64,000 bases of DNA, from the NCBI RefSeq assembly GCF_963576675.1, contig NC_088917.1:30534501-30598500 (forward strand), written 5' to 3'. Source of the DNA: Euphorbia lathyris (lineage: Eukaryota > Streptophyta > Magnoliopsida > Malpighiales > Euphorbiaceae). Shown here one piece after another: positions 10,630 to 21,924 of the stretch. The position numbers were made by a program, and so were the translations under genes. The notes under the pieces are model-generated. The model did not search any database, was not told the origin of the DNA, and saw nothing but the letters and a program-made list of their open reading frames with translations. Position 1 is the first letter of the stretch. Every line of letters starts with the position of its first letter.

Positions 10630-10638
10630 TTTAAATAT
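10630..10638. repeat. MULE target-site duplication, right
   Basis: TTTAAATAT, identical to 9140-9148. Confidence 0.85.
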
Positions 10639-10639
10639 T

Positions 10640-11739
10640 TACAGGTTTAGTCATAATACTGGATGATGTGGTTGGATTTTGAGAATCCATGTGTTAACCT
10701 GCAATCTGCACAGAAGCAAGATCAAAGGGAGACCGTTGTACGACGAACTCGTTTTGATGCCTAAATTAGTTTATGATAGGACTGGAGGATGATCACAATT
10801 AGAAAATTAAAGATGTAATGCAAGCTTAATAGAATGAATGAACTTGTTTGTCTTGAGCTGAGTTTTACTCTATTTATACTGATGTCGAACTATAGAGGGT
10901 GGGCCACGTGCCACCTATTGGTAGGATTAAGTGTGCCCAGATATCGGAGCTTGATATCCTTCAAGGCCACTTGGCCCATACTTCTCGGGATCATGTGTGA
11001 TTATGGTAATGATTGGATCTTTGACTGGATCTAGTGAGACTTTCCGAATCAAGCTCCCTGATACGTAGTCGTATTACTTTATTTAGCTGAGGATATGTCA
11101 TATGCTCTATATCTCTTAAAGTTTGGTAGGACTTCTACGACGCCTTATGGTGGAGTTATATTTGCTTGATATTAGATGTCCCCCCGAGTTTAATTTATCA
11201 TTCTTTATGAGGAGAAGCACTGGCTTCTTCAGGCATTGTAGTTCTTGTTCCCTGAAAAGTTGAAGGAGGGGGGGGGGGGCGGTTGATCTTGGTGTCTTTT
11301 GATTTTTTTTTTTGAAAAATGGGGGATTGATAAGGAGGTTATGCAGGCTCCTGACGGTTGATTTACCTATCATCCAGTGCTCATAAATGCAACTGTCAAG
11401 GCACCTTTCCTTGTGTTTCTAGACATCTTTCGAGTTGACAACAGTTTCTCCTCATGTGTCATGTGGTGTGGTATCATGATTTTTGAGAGTGTGTGCCTTT
11501 AATCGTTACTAATAAATAATGATAATACATGTCATTTCAGTTGCCTTTCTAGTAATATAAAAAGGGAGAGTTTCATTATGAGTTTCTTTTTACCTATTGC
11601 TTTCTTTCTTGCCTTGCCTTCTTGCTGGAACTCTTCCTAGTGAATCCAACTTTTAAATGTACTTTTAAATGTATTTTCATACGAGAGGCTAGAGCAAAGG
11701 TGAATCGGGATCTATATTGTAACATCCCTAAAACCCTAA
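10640..11739. other. Probable degraded gypsy LTR/leader, no gene
   Basis: No supported ORF. GTCCCCCCGAGTTT at ~11177 and a TATA-like ATATAAAAAGGG at ~11556 resemble U3/R text of gypsy elements, and a gag remnant follows at 13560 beyond the RTE insertion. I infer a decayed LTR here. A run of 12 G lies at 11268-11279. Confidence 0.4.
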
Positions 11740-13545
11740 TATACAAGGTTGGATACGAAGGAAGGGGAAAGAGACATATATAGAATTGCTCGGATGAGAG
11801 ATAGGAAGACGCAAGATCTCGGAAAAGTAAAATGTGTGAAGGATGTGGACCAAAAAGTCCTAGTTGGAGATAAGGATATCAAGGAGTGATGGAGGTCCTA
11901 TTTTGATGACTTATTTAATGGAGATCGGGGAGAAGATGTTGGAGATATAAGTATCCCTCACGATATGATAAATCGTGACTGCATGCGGAGAATTCAAAAG
12001 GGTGAAGTCAAAATGGCATTAAATAAAATGAGATTGAAGAAAGCAGTAGGACTTGATGGCATCCCTATTAAGATTTGGAGATGTTTGGGAGAGAGAAGAA
12101 TCGAATGGTTGACGACGTTCTTCAACAAAATTTGGAGACACAATAAGATGCCATCGGAATGGAGGAAAAGTATCCTAATCCCTTTGTATAAGAACAAAGG
12201 TGATGTCCAAGATTGTGCCAACTATCGAGGAATCAAATTAATGAGTCACACTATGAAACTTTGGGAGCGAGTGATCGAACAAAGGCTAAGGAGGACAGTG
12301 AAGATCTCGGAAAACCAGTTTGGCTTTATGTCGGGAAGATCAACTATGGAAGTCATCCATCTAATGAGACAATTAATGGAGCACTATCGAAATAAGAAGA
12401 AAGATTTGCATATGGTTTTCAGTGACTTGGATAAGGCATACGATAAGGTACCAAGGGAAGTACTTTGGTGGGCCTTAATAAGGAAAGGCATTTCGCGGAA
12501 ATATATTGATATCATAAAGGACATGTATGAGGGAGCATGCACGAGTGTACGTACCAGTGTTGGGAAGACTGAAGAGTTCCCTGTTATAATTGGAGAGCAT
12601 CAAGGATCTGCACTAAGCCCATTTCTTTTTGCCATCGTTATGGATGAAATAACGAGCTCACTTCAAGATGGTATACCATGGTGCATGTTGTTTGCAGATG
12701 ATATTGTGTTGGTTGATGAGATGAAAGAAGGTGTGGAGAGGAAGTTGGAACTATGGAGACAAACTTCAGAATCTAGAGGCTTTAAGTTGAGCCGAAGTAA
12801 GACAGAATATTTGGAGTGTAAGTTTAGCAACGATAGGAGTAGGGAAGCAGGGACAATCACCCTAGATGGGAGAGTTGTTCAGGCCTCAGAGTGCTTCCGG
12901 TATTTAGGATCTATTATCCAAACGGATGGAGAAGTAGATGGAGATGTTGCTCATAGGATTAAATCTGGTTGGGCGAAGTGGAAGAGTGTTACGGGTTTCC
13001 TTTGTGACCCCAAAATGCCTAATAGATTAAAGGGAAAATTCTACCGCACGGCAATCAGACCAACATTGTTATATGGTATAGAGTGTTGGGCAGTGAAACA
13101 CTGTTATTTTCATAAGATGTCGGTGGTAAAGATGCGTATGTTGAGATGGATGTGTGGTCATATGAGAAAGGATAGGGTAAGTAATGAAATAATTAGGACA
13201 AAACTAGGGGTTACATCTATTGAGAATAAAATGAGGGAAAACCGACTAAGGTGGTTTGACCATGTAAGACGAAGAGCGCTTGATGCGCCAGTTAGGAGGA
13301 CTAAATAGTGGCAAAGGGATGTAGTGGTGAGGGGTAGGGATAGACCTAAGCAAACTTGGAGGATGGTGATCGATAGTGATATGAGTTTATTAGGGATTGA
13401 GGAGAATATGGTAGTGGATAGGACACAGTGGAGGGAGAGAATTTGTGTCGCTGACAGGACTTGATTGCACGGTTTCATATGATGGTTCATGTTAGCCGAC
13501 CCTGAATCATTTTGGGACTAAGGCTTTGTTGTTGTTGTTGTTGTT
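11740..13545 (+). mobile_element. RTE-clade LINE, 5'-truncated, ending in (GTT)n
   Basis: Coding similarity starts abruptly at ~11745 (LDTKEGERDIYRIA) inside the linker before RT, so the endonuclease is missing. The element ends with the RTE-type 3' tail: a GGGACTAAGGCTTTG stretch followed by (GTT)n at 13527-13545. RTE elements end in short tandem repeats instead of poly(A). Direct flanking duplications are not obvious. Confidence 0.85.
11745..13464 (+). pseudogene. RTE-type reverse transcriptase
   Basis: The uninterrupted part is 11965-13308 (447 residues). It contains the RT core: [45 protein letters not shown], the [16 protein letters not shown] block and [10 protein letters not shown] with catalytic Asp-Asp at residues 245-246. 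The C-terminal region ([30 protein letters not shown]) is typical of plant RTE. In the same frame a TGA at ~11887 interrupts the N-side and a TAG at 13306-13308 cuts off the last ~50 residues, which can still be read to ~13464. The RT core looks intact, but endonuclease loss and two stops make it inactive. Confidence 0.88.
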
Positions 13546-13559
13546 CTTTCTCTTTTTCA

Positions 13560-14280
13560 TGTTTTCCTTTTTCGCCTATAGCTCCTAAAATACCAAACCT
13601 TAAGAAAACCTCTAAAGCTGATAAGTCCATTGGGAAGAAAACAATGGACAAAGTTTAATTATGCATTGAGGAGCAGCCGTCTATGATGACTACGATGAAT
13701 ATTAATCATTTTTTAAAGATGATCCTGATATATGAAGGATGGATGTTCGTGCTCTCACCTCAACTTGTCGGGTAGGCGCCAGTCGCTGAGGTTACTTGGG
13801 TATTTATAGTCAACATATGGAAATGAGGCTAGAATTTCCCCTTATGAGTAGTGTGGAGGATGTTTGGAGGGAATTCACCTTCTGTCCTTCCTAAGTTTCT
13901 CCTAACTGCTAGATGGAGCTGCTCACTTTTGCCAAGGTTGCTCATGACATAGGTATTGAACTGAACGGGGACATATTTTGTCACCTCTAAAGGCCCAAAA
14001 TTGAAGGTCGTGGATGGCCTCATTATCTAGGATATGGATAGGAAACATACCACCTTCTTGACCAAGAAAAAACATAGTTTTAAATGGTTCAAGATGAAGT
14101 GGTTCCTGGTTGGCCCCAACAAAGATGATTTAGATACCCTTATTCCGGCAGACTTTCATTTTTGCATGGATTGGAATCCAGTTCTCAGAAATCACAATAG
14201 GTGGAGGGAGGAGAGGGCACTGATTGAGGTTGAGAAGAAGATTGTGGATCAACTCATAGAATTTGATCTAGCATGAGATT
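13560..14280 (+). pseudogene. Gypsy gag-like pseudogene (Transposase_28/PF04195-like)
   Basis: A lysine-rich N-terminus (reading APKIPNLKKTSKADKS from ~13574, with ATA where the ATG would be) is followed in broken frames by SSVEDVWREF, ELLTFAKVAHDIGIELNG and, in the open piece 14034-14276, KHSFKWFKMKWFLVG and PADFHFCMDWNPV. This order resembles the 'putative gypsy-type transposon' domain found at the gag end of some plant Ty3/gypsy elements. The same kind of domain occurs at 38303 and 41568. Several stops and frameshifts; inactive. The family call rests on motif resemblance only. Confidence 0.5.
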
Positions 14281-14439
14281 ATACGAATATGGTTCAGATG
14301 ATGGAAAATAATGTGCCGTGGAGCCTGAGGGGGCCGAGTGAGGTGTTTTATTCCATAGGCACAATTAAGTATATTGAACTTCTCCAAGGTGAATTTTTTA
14401 TGCTTTGTTTTGATTCTTCTATTTTACGTTCAAGGTCTT

Positions 14440-14891
14440 TATCATGTCTAACCAGTATGCAGCTGGGGAACCAACCTGCTCGACTCAAAGTGAAGTGCCT
14501 CATATACCTTGTTTGTGATGATGTAGGATGAGCTCCCAATGTCTACCAATATGTGGGCCTTTAAGTTCTCGATATGGATTTCAATTACTAGTGTGTGATC
14601 ATGCGTTATCATAGGGGTACACCTCAATCCACCAAACGAGAAGTCCGATGTCAGTGTACCCGATTTATCATTCCCTCGCCTTTTTTCGGATGTCGAACCT
14701 CATCTCACCTTTTTTTGGATATGATCTAGCTTTCCTTGAGTCACTAGCTTTTCCAACTCGGTGATGAGTTGCCTGCAGTCTTCTATGTCGTGTCCTTCAC
14801 TTTTATTAAACTTGCATAATGCTCCATTGTTGCATGATGGTGATTTCTTCATTTTCAGAGGGCAGGTGATGTGTACCCTATTTTTGTCCAC
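14440..14891 (-). pseudogene. Ty3/gypsy gag zinc finger plus aspartic protease remnant
   Basis: Reading leftwards from 14891: CKFNKSEGHDIEDCRQL is the gag-end zinc-finger segment of gypsy elements (here with NKSEGHD after CKF), followed by a lysine-rich piece and a TGA. Beyond it, in the region 14640-14450, comes a retropepsin-like reading (LVIEIHIENLKAHILVDIG then SSSYIITNKVYEALHFESS). The expected DTG or DSG active-site triad reads DIG. It is on the opposite strand to the gag-like piece at 13560-14280, so it is a separate or inverted fragment. Inactive. Confidence 0.65.
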
Positions 14892-15004
14892 CTAGTAAAT
14901 GATGTCATCCTAGAGAGCGTTCATAGAGATTGGTGGCCTCTCCTAGGGTATGAGGAAAAATGAAGAGGCAACGATAATTATTACCAGGCCACGATGTTTG
15001 AATA

Positions 15005-15719
15005 GTATTAACTGCCCCTCACACCATCAACACTTGGCAAGTAGAGATTGGATAGTGATCAGCTCAAACAACACTCATTGTGGATAAACGCACCTTAACA
15101 CAACTATAATCAAGGTATGTAAAAGGACGATCGCGTAGTCGGTAAAAAAACTCATGTGCAGACACTTCGTTTTCTCCAAGATCGATTTACTTTTGAGACG
15201 CCAAAATAAAAGGTTCACTCATCCATGGTCATCTCAAATAGGTCCGGGCCCTTTGGCTCGGGCTAGCCACCCAAAAGGTCTGATCCCACAAGATAGTCAT
15301 AATTACAAAAATCTCAAGTCCTGAACTGGGTGGTGACATCTGATATCAAATGATATGAAATGGACCACGTGGCATGATCATGAGTGCTTACGCGATCACC
15401 TACGAGATTTACCCACGTAGCATAATTTGATCGTCGTAACAAATCCCACCTAAAATCATACCGTCACAGCATGTCACCACCAATCCCATCATTAGCAGAA
15501 CAATCAGTTTGAATGTTACTGATACCTGTTCAATGATAGCACGACTCAGCCTGTCAAGAGGCGACACATGTCATCAAAAACCCTAGGGGTTGTACCACCT
15601 TCAGCAATCCAAATACGCTATAAATAAAGACAACCTCCAATGTACATATTCAACCGTTAGCTCATTTCTCAAAACTCCTTTTCTTATTATTATCCTTTTT
15701 ACATTTTTAAAAGCTTACA
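15005..15719 (+). repeat. LTR-like sequence with TATA box and degenerate primer site
   Basis: A candidate U3-R-U5: GCTATAAATAAAG at ~15618 as TATA box, AT-rich leader, and an end at CTTACA (15719). It is followed at 15721-15732 by TAATATCAGAGC, a two-mismatch version of the tRNA-iMet primer site TGGTATCAGAGC used by many plant LTR elements. The internal region that should follow is not there, so this is a solo or truncated LTR. The left boundary is a guess. Confidence 0.4.
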
Positions 15720-15734
15720 TTAATATCAGAGCAA

Positions 15735-16209
15735 AATCATAGGATCTCGTTTCCCATTTGATTAGTTTTTTTTTTGTCATATTTCATACTTGCTCAAAGT
15801 TCTGCAAGATTCAACTACATCAACGTGAACAAATAATGATTTATTTATTTATTTATATATTAAATTTATATGAAAAAAATTAAAACAATTTCTATATACA
15901 CATATCTCTTTTAAAAAATTATACAATGTCACAAGAATTAACAAATTAATTAAATTTTCATCTAAATGTCACATATTACAATATATATTATAATAAATAA
16001 TACACATTATAATACACAAGACTCAAAATGTAAGATTTTAGATAGAACTGTCAATTAGTTAGGAATTCCCCATCCCCATTGGAGACCGATAGCCGGGGAC
16101 ATGGCAGGTATGGTTTTAAGTGTTCCATCCTCGTCTTTGTTCCCATCCCCATCACCGAATGTCTCTAATGGGGATCCCTGACTAAATGCCTAAATATCAA
16201 AAATATAAA

Positions 16210-16211
<2 letters not shown>
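15735..16211. other. Intergenic, no gene
   Basis: AT-rich. 16060-16175 carries GC-richer text with repeated CCCCATCCCCAT and GGGGATCCC words, in a loose inverted arrangement typical of old MITE remnants. No ORF. Confidence 0.5.

Positions 16212-16258
<47 letters not shown>
16212..16258. repeat. (TA)n microsatellite
   Basis: About 23 uninterrupted TA units. Confidence 0.95.
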
Positions 16259-16261
<3 letters not shown>

Positions 16262-16631
16262 ATTTAGATAAACTAAAAAGTTTGAGTTGTAACCTGGTTG
16301 CTTTAATTATAAGGTCTCTAAATTTTTTCACTTTTAATGGTTTAGTCATTCTATCAAATATTAACATCAAATGAGATAAAAATATGTAAATAACTCTGAG
16401 TTAATTTGTTACTGTCTCTCTAATTTCAGTTTATGCGATTTTTTTTTCTTTTATATTTTTGGATGTGGAAACAATGATAAAATTTTATTACTTGTTTTCC
16501 AAAACTTTATAGCCAGAAGTTTTATTAGAGACATTTTACTTTTTTTATCCGTTTAATTGTTTTTTAACACATTTTTAGACGGAGATTTGATATAGGGACT
16601 AAACAATTTAACGGAATCAAAACTGAGGGAC

Positions 16632-16903
16632 CATAATGCACGTACATCTCCCTCTTTGCAGTTAATATTTTGAACTCACCATTGACCCGCCGTCTCCCTC
16701 ACAATAAAAATTAATTTTTTTTTATTATTTTTATTTTTATTTACTAATGGTTAGAAACCGAAATAAAAAATTAACCGGCCGAAATAATTGGTTAACCGAA
16801 TTTAATGGACTAGTGTATGGTTAATGTTTTTAAAAAACCGATTAAATAGCTAACCGACCGAATTAACCTTAATAGACTGGTTAATCGACTATCTACACCT
16901 CTA
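16632..16903 (-). mobile_element. Truncated hAT element, inverted relative of 21925-22895
   Basis: This stretch is the reverse complement of the left part of the hAT element at 21925-~22215. Shared blocks, in order, are the GTACATCTCCCTC region, TTGACCCGCCGTCTCC-like text, CTAATGGTTAGAAACCGAAAT and repeated GGTTAACCGAA words. It ends at CTACACCTCTA (16903), a worn copy of the CGTGTACCCCTA end. The other half is absent. It lies 286 bp upstream of the subtilase start codon. Confidence 0.7.
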
Positions 16904-17134
16904 GTAATATCGAGGGTAAAGAACCAAGAAGCATTTTCCAATTATCCGTTATACAGATATTTTCAGATGTATAAATTTATTATTTAAGAAAATGAGTAAT
17001 GGCCTTTCAGTAATAAAGTCAAAAGTAGAAGCGGATTTTGGAAATGAAATTGTTTATAAGTCCGACATGGGTCCAATTCTTCCTTCTGACAGTCGCAGTC
17101 ATAGGCGACTGTTTACAAACTCTTCTTTTTAATC

Positions 17135-17141
17135 TATTTAA
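17135..17141 (+). promoter_or_regulatory. Candidate TATA box of the subtilase gene
   Basis: TATTTAA lies 49-55 bp before the start codon, within a C/T-rich stretch. Position and composition fit a plant core promoter with a short leader, but this is not proven by the sequence. Confidence 0.3.
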
Positions 17142-17189
17142 CCATTCACAACCATTTCCCTTCCTCCTGCACAAGCACACAACACAGGC

Positions 17190-20100
17190 ATGGGTTTCAT
17201 CATCATGGCTTGGATTTCGTCCCTTTCTCTCCTCATCCTCCTCCTTTCTCAGTCCTCCTCCGCCGTCGCCAAGAAAACCTACATAGTCCACATGAAACAC
17301 CATGCCAAACCCCAATACTTCGCTTCCCACCATGACTGGTACAGCGATAGTCTCCAATCAATTTCCTCCAATGCCGAAGATTCCCTTCTTTACTCTTACA
17401 CCGCCGCATTTCCTGGCTTTGCTGCCTCACTTGATCCAGAGGAAGCTGAATCTCTCAGAAACTTCCAAGGAGTTCTTGATGTTTATGAAGATACAGTCTA
17501 CACTCTCCACACCACTCGTACTCCTGAATTTCTCGGCCTCAACGCTGATTTAGGGTTATTTAATGGCCGTCACACTTTAGATATCGACCAAGCATCTCAT
17601 GATGTAGTTATTGGTGTGCTTGATACCGGAGTCTGGCCGGAATCGAAGAGCTTTGACGACACAGGAATGCCTGAGATCCCTAGTAAATGGAAAGGAGAGT
17701 GCGAGTCTGGGCAAGACTTCAGCGCTAAACTCTGTAACAAGAAGTTGATCGGAGCTCGATTTTTTTCAAAAGGCTACCGAATGGCAACCGGCGGTAGTTA
17801 CTTGAGGAAGGCGAAGGAGATCGAGTCTCCTCGTGACGTAGAAGGTCACGGAACTCACACCGCCAGCACCGCCGCGGGGTCACAAGTCGGAAACGCAAGT
17901 TTGCTCGGTTACGCCAGTGGAACTGCCCGGGGTATGGCTACGCACGCGCGTGTTGCCAGTTATAAAGTGTGTTGGAAGACTGGTTGTTTTGGATCCGATA
18001 TTCTCGCAGGCATGGATCGGGCCATTTCAGATGGTGTCGACGTGCTCTCTCTTTCTCTCGGCGGCGGATCGGGACCGTATTATAGAGATACCATAGCCAT
18101 TGGAGCTTTTACAGCAATGGAGAGGGGCATTTTCGTCTCTTGCTCAGCCGGTAACAGTGGGCCGTCAAGGGCTACTTTGGCTAATGTGGCTCCGTGGATA
18201 ATGACAGTTGGCGCTGGAACTTTGGATAGAGATTTCCCAGCTTATGCAGTGTTGGGGAACAAAAACCGTTTCACCGGAGTTTCACTTTACAGCGGAAACG
18301 GCATGGGAAATAAAGCAGTGCCTATAGTATACGACAAGGGAAACACCTCGAGCAATTTATGCTTGCCTGGTTCACTCCAACCAGCTATGGTTCGCGGCAA
18401 AGTTGTGATATGCGACAGAGGAATCAATGCTCGTGTAGAGAAAGGAGCGGTTGTACGGGACGCCGGTGGAATTGGGATGATATTAGCGAACACAGCCGCC
18501 AGTGGTGAGGAATTAGTGGCGGACAGTCACTTGTTACCGGCTGTAGCGGTGGGGAGAAAGGCCGGTGATTTGATTAGAGAGTATGTGAGTAACGATCCAA
18601 ATCCAACTGCTGTGTTAACTTTCGGCGGCACGGTGTTGAACGTTAGACCCTCGCCGGTGGTTGCAGCGTTCAGTTCAAGAGGTCCTAACATGGTGACGCC
18701 ACAGATCTTGAAGCCAGATCTGATTGGCCCTGGAGTCAACATCTTAGCTGCCTGGTCAGAGGCTGTTGGACCCACTGGCCTAGAGAGCGACACCAGAAAG
18801 ACTAAATTCAACATCATGTCTGGTAATTCCCAACGGTCTTATCTTTTTCCCCAAGTTATCAAATTCATTAGGTTTTCAATGCCGAATTTGCTGAACATTT
18901 GCTTTTGGTTTAATATAGGATTATACAGCTAAACTTGTTATTTGTTCGTTTGTTATCGTGAAGGCTTGATACATTACCTCAAATTGGTCCAAAAAGTCTT
19001 TTGGGCCTTAAAGTAGTGTTTCATGAACTCTCTAAACCCGCTTACATTGGATATTAGTCCTGAACTTACTTGAAATACATATATTTAGTTTATCATGTTG
19101 GTTTAAGAGCTAATAATGTTATTAAGTAAGTTTGGATAGCAAGATATTTCTCAAGTTTAATAGTACGAATAACTTTTTGAACCAAATTTATAGGGTCCAA
19201 TATATTAATCTTATCTTAACTTCGTACTTGTAGCTATCACAATCTAAACTTTTCTATTTTGCCTAACTTTGTATTTGTAGCTATCACAATCTAAACTTTG
19301 TATTTGTAGCTATCATAATCTAAACTTGTCGATTTTTCCTAACTTTGTATTGGTAGCATCACAATCTAAACTTATGGATTTTGAAACTTCGATATCCTTA
19401 TTTGTTAATATGTCATGCAACATGTTTAGCTGTAGTTTGATTCCGCTGTGTCAATGTCAGCTGTGAAATCTGTCCAATCAACAAATAATGGTGTGTTCTT
19501 AATTGTATATTTTGTTGGTTACTTAATTGTATATTTTGAACTAACATAGCATATTATGATTTTTCCAAATGTAAATATATGATATGTGATGGATTGAAGT
19601 ATAAGATTCAGAGTTACTCAAGGTAAAAAAATGACAAGTCATGTATTAACCTTTTTCTTTTAATTACAGGAACATCAATGTCGTGCCCGCATATAAGTGG
19701 AGTAGCCGCATTGCTAAAGGCAGCCCACCCAAGTTGGAGCCCAAGTGCAATTAAATCAGCCCTTATGACCACAGCCTATATTGTGGACAACACAAATTCT
19801 CCTCTGAGCGACGCCGGTAGTGATGCAGCTGCATTGTCGAACCCATGGGCTCACGGGTCAGGCCATGTCGACCCACAGAAAGCTCTCTCTCCTGGGCTTG
19901 TATACGATGTCTCAACTCACGAATACATGTCATTTTTATGTTCTCTCGGTTATTCCGTCGAACATGTTGAGCTCATTGTAAAGCGACCTAATGTCACTTG
20001 CTCCAGAAAATTTACCGACCCTGGTCATCTCAACTACCCATCATTCTCTGTAATGTTTGACCGGAAAAGGGTTGTGAGATACACCCGAGAATTGACCAAT

Positions 20101-20343
20101 GTAGGTGAAGCAGGGTCTGTTTATGAAGTGGCTGTGACTGGGCCGTCAACGGTGGGGATAACAGTGAAGCCTAATAGACTAGTGTTTAAAAATGTAGGAG
20201 ATAAGGTTAGATACACGGTGACTTTTGTGTCGAAGAAAGGTACAGCTCAGTCTGAAAGATATGGATTCGGATCAGTTGTTTGGAGGAATGCTCAACATCA
20301 GGTTAAGAGCCCAGTTTCGTTTGCTTGGACTCAATTGATGTGA
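17190..20343 (+). CDS. SBT1.8: Subtilisin-like serine protease, SBT1.8-type (2 exons)
   Basis: Secreted plant subtilase (family S8) acting in the cell wall or apoplast. Exon 1 is 17190-18822 and exon 2 is 19670-20343. The GT at 18823 and the AG at 19668-19669 split a Gly codon, giving 768 residues, a normal length. Residues 1-~27 are a signal peptide. ~30-108 is the I9 propeptide ([11 protein letters not shown] ... [12 protein letters not shown]). The catalytic set is complete: Asp145 ([10 protein letters not shown]), His220 (GHGTHT), oxyanion Asn322 (AGNSGP) and Ser547 (GTSMSCPH). A PA domain lies at ~355-480 and a C-terminal Fn3-like domain at ~660-768. Motif wording is closest to what I remember of Arabidopsis SBT1.8 (At2g05920), so orthology is an inference. 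Exon 1 reads through into the intron if unspliced. The first Met is chosen because a hydrophobic leader follows it; Met6 is an alternative. Substrates unknown. Confidence 0.95.
19216..19375 (+). repeat. Tandem repeat inside the subtilase intron
   Basis: Four to five imperfect copies of a ~30-60 bp unit containing TTTGTATTTGTAGCTATCA and CAATCTAAACTT, within the 847-bp intron (18823-19669). A diverged minisatellite; no coding meaning. Confidence 0.8.
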
Positions 20344-21458
20344 GTGTAGCCTCGTCTTATAATTGTTCTAATTTGGGGTTTTGTTTTTTCTTTTGCTGAC
20401 TTGTGAAAAACTAAAAGAAGAAAGAAAACAAGTGTTGCATATAAAGGGGTTTGATGATCCATCCATCCAGAGTTGTTGTGAGTTTGGCATTAGAAGAAAC
20501 ATTAGGAAGTCTTTTAAAATGTTTATTATGTAATTCCATAACCAATGTAATAGAATGGGATACGATTTAGGTGCACTGGTCCTGTTGTTGCTGTTTGTAA
20601 GCAGAAGTAGCATTTTAGCAGGGGAATCTGATTTGTGATTGAGTAATTTTTAAACAGAGTGGAATTAAACGAAAATCTGGTAACAATCCCGTCTGCATTC
20701 TAAGTTTAGTTTTGGAGAATAACAATTTCAATAGCAAACCATTTCCTAATGGTAAAAAGTCATATGAAGAAGAAAAAGGAAGGTAAAAACCATTAATATA
20801 TCGAGCTGATTTTACTCTGAGAAATTTTGTTATGCAATGCCGTTCGATTTTTTATTTCATCCTTACAGTATACATTTAACACTTGGGTAAGTTGGATTTG
20901 GACTGGATCAATGAAAGAAACTTGGGATCATATCCAAATCCATCATGGAGGTTTTTTTTTCCCATGTGAATGTTATTCTGAAATTTGAAACTTCGAAAGA
21001 GATGTTTAGTGAGCGTCCAACTAGAATTCAAATAAGTTACTCAAATCTCTTGTAACCATATGTCAAGAATCTGAACAATGGTGCGAATATACTTGAATAC
21101 CTCAAGTTTACATGATTGGCATCCATATAAAGGCCGATCAATGGTTGTCCATATATTGCTAGATCGTGTATCAAGGATACAGATAATAGCCATATGATCA
21201 TTCGAAAATCTCATAATCGCGTATCTAGGATTCAGATGATTAATCACAAATAAAGTTCTTAAGGTATGCATTTAGAGAAATTGTGTGTAAACACAACAAA
21301 AGAAAGCCGATACACGTGGAGGCAGGATCCCGTGCCATACCACTACAACCTCTCGGAGTTGGCAAGTACTCATGAGCTTGGCCTACTACACTTGGTACCT
21401 TAGGGAGCGATGTTATTACTGATTCAATCATCACGTCTATGCTCCCGATGTCGTCCAT
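20344..21458. other. 3' flank of the subtilase, no gene
   Basis: Contains the likely 3' UTR (T-rich, TATAATTG region just after the stop). Around 21040-21240 similar TATCAAGGAT/TCTAGGATTC words recur. No supported ORF. Confidence 0.5.
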
Positions 21459-21924
21459 GTGACAGTGTTCTCTTTATTCTTCATCCCTGAGGGAGCGTTA
21501 GTTGTTAAGATAGTCGAGCATCCAATCTGCGACTTTCATTGTGAGGAGGGCTACTATTATGGAGGAGGCAACTCAGGACCTTTAGAGGCTCCAGATGAGC
21601 CGGTGGATGAGGCTATGACTGAGCAAGTTGAGAGAGAGGTAGATGCGATCATTCGGGGATCCTGTAGACGACCCTTCATCTTTTGATGTGGGTATCCTTT
21701 TACTACACACAAAAAGAAAAGCATTCTTAAAGTTAGTAAATGACATTTGTTATATATTGTCTCCATTCTTTAAGATTCCAGTCTTGTTGTCGTCGTCGCC
21801 TGGAGGATCTTTTTGCCCTTAGGACAACTGCGATTGCGCCAGGTATCGAGATCATGCCAGGGCCTGTTGGTCCTAACTTCATGCCGACTATTGGGATGTT
21901 CCATCTTAAGGGGATGGTTCTGAG
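21459..21924 (+). pseudogene. Unrecognised coding-like remnant, interrupted by hAT element
   Basis: An open stretch (21459-21686, 75 residues) has coding-like composition with an acidic segment (EAPDEPVDEAMTEQVEREVD), and a further open piece runs to 21924, where the hAT element begins. The text appears to resume after it at 22904 and continues in broken frames to ~23650, ending in an acidic S/D-rich stretch. I do not recognise the family; a retroelement gag or other transposon protein is possible. Confidence 0.35.

Noticed and set aside
15005..15732. A tRNA-like or autonomous LTR element start
   Set aside because: The TATCAGAGC word is a primer-site remnant, not a tRNA gene, and no internal region follows, so only an LTR fragment is listed.
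18823..18932. Apparent C-terminus of a short 580-residue subtilase
   Set aside because: It is intron read-through. A GT donor at 18823 and an AG acceptor at 19668-19669 restore the GTSMSCPH active-site block in frame.
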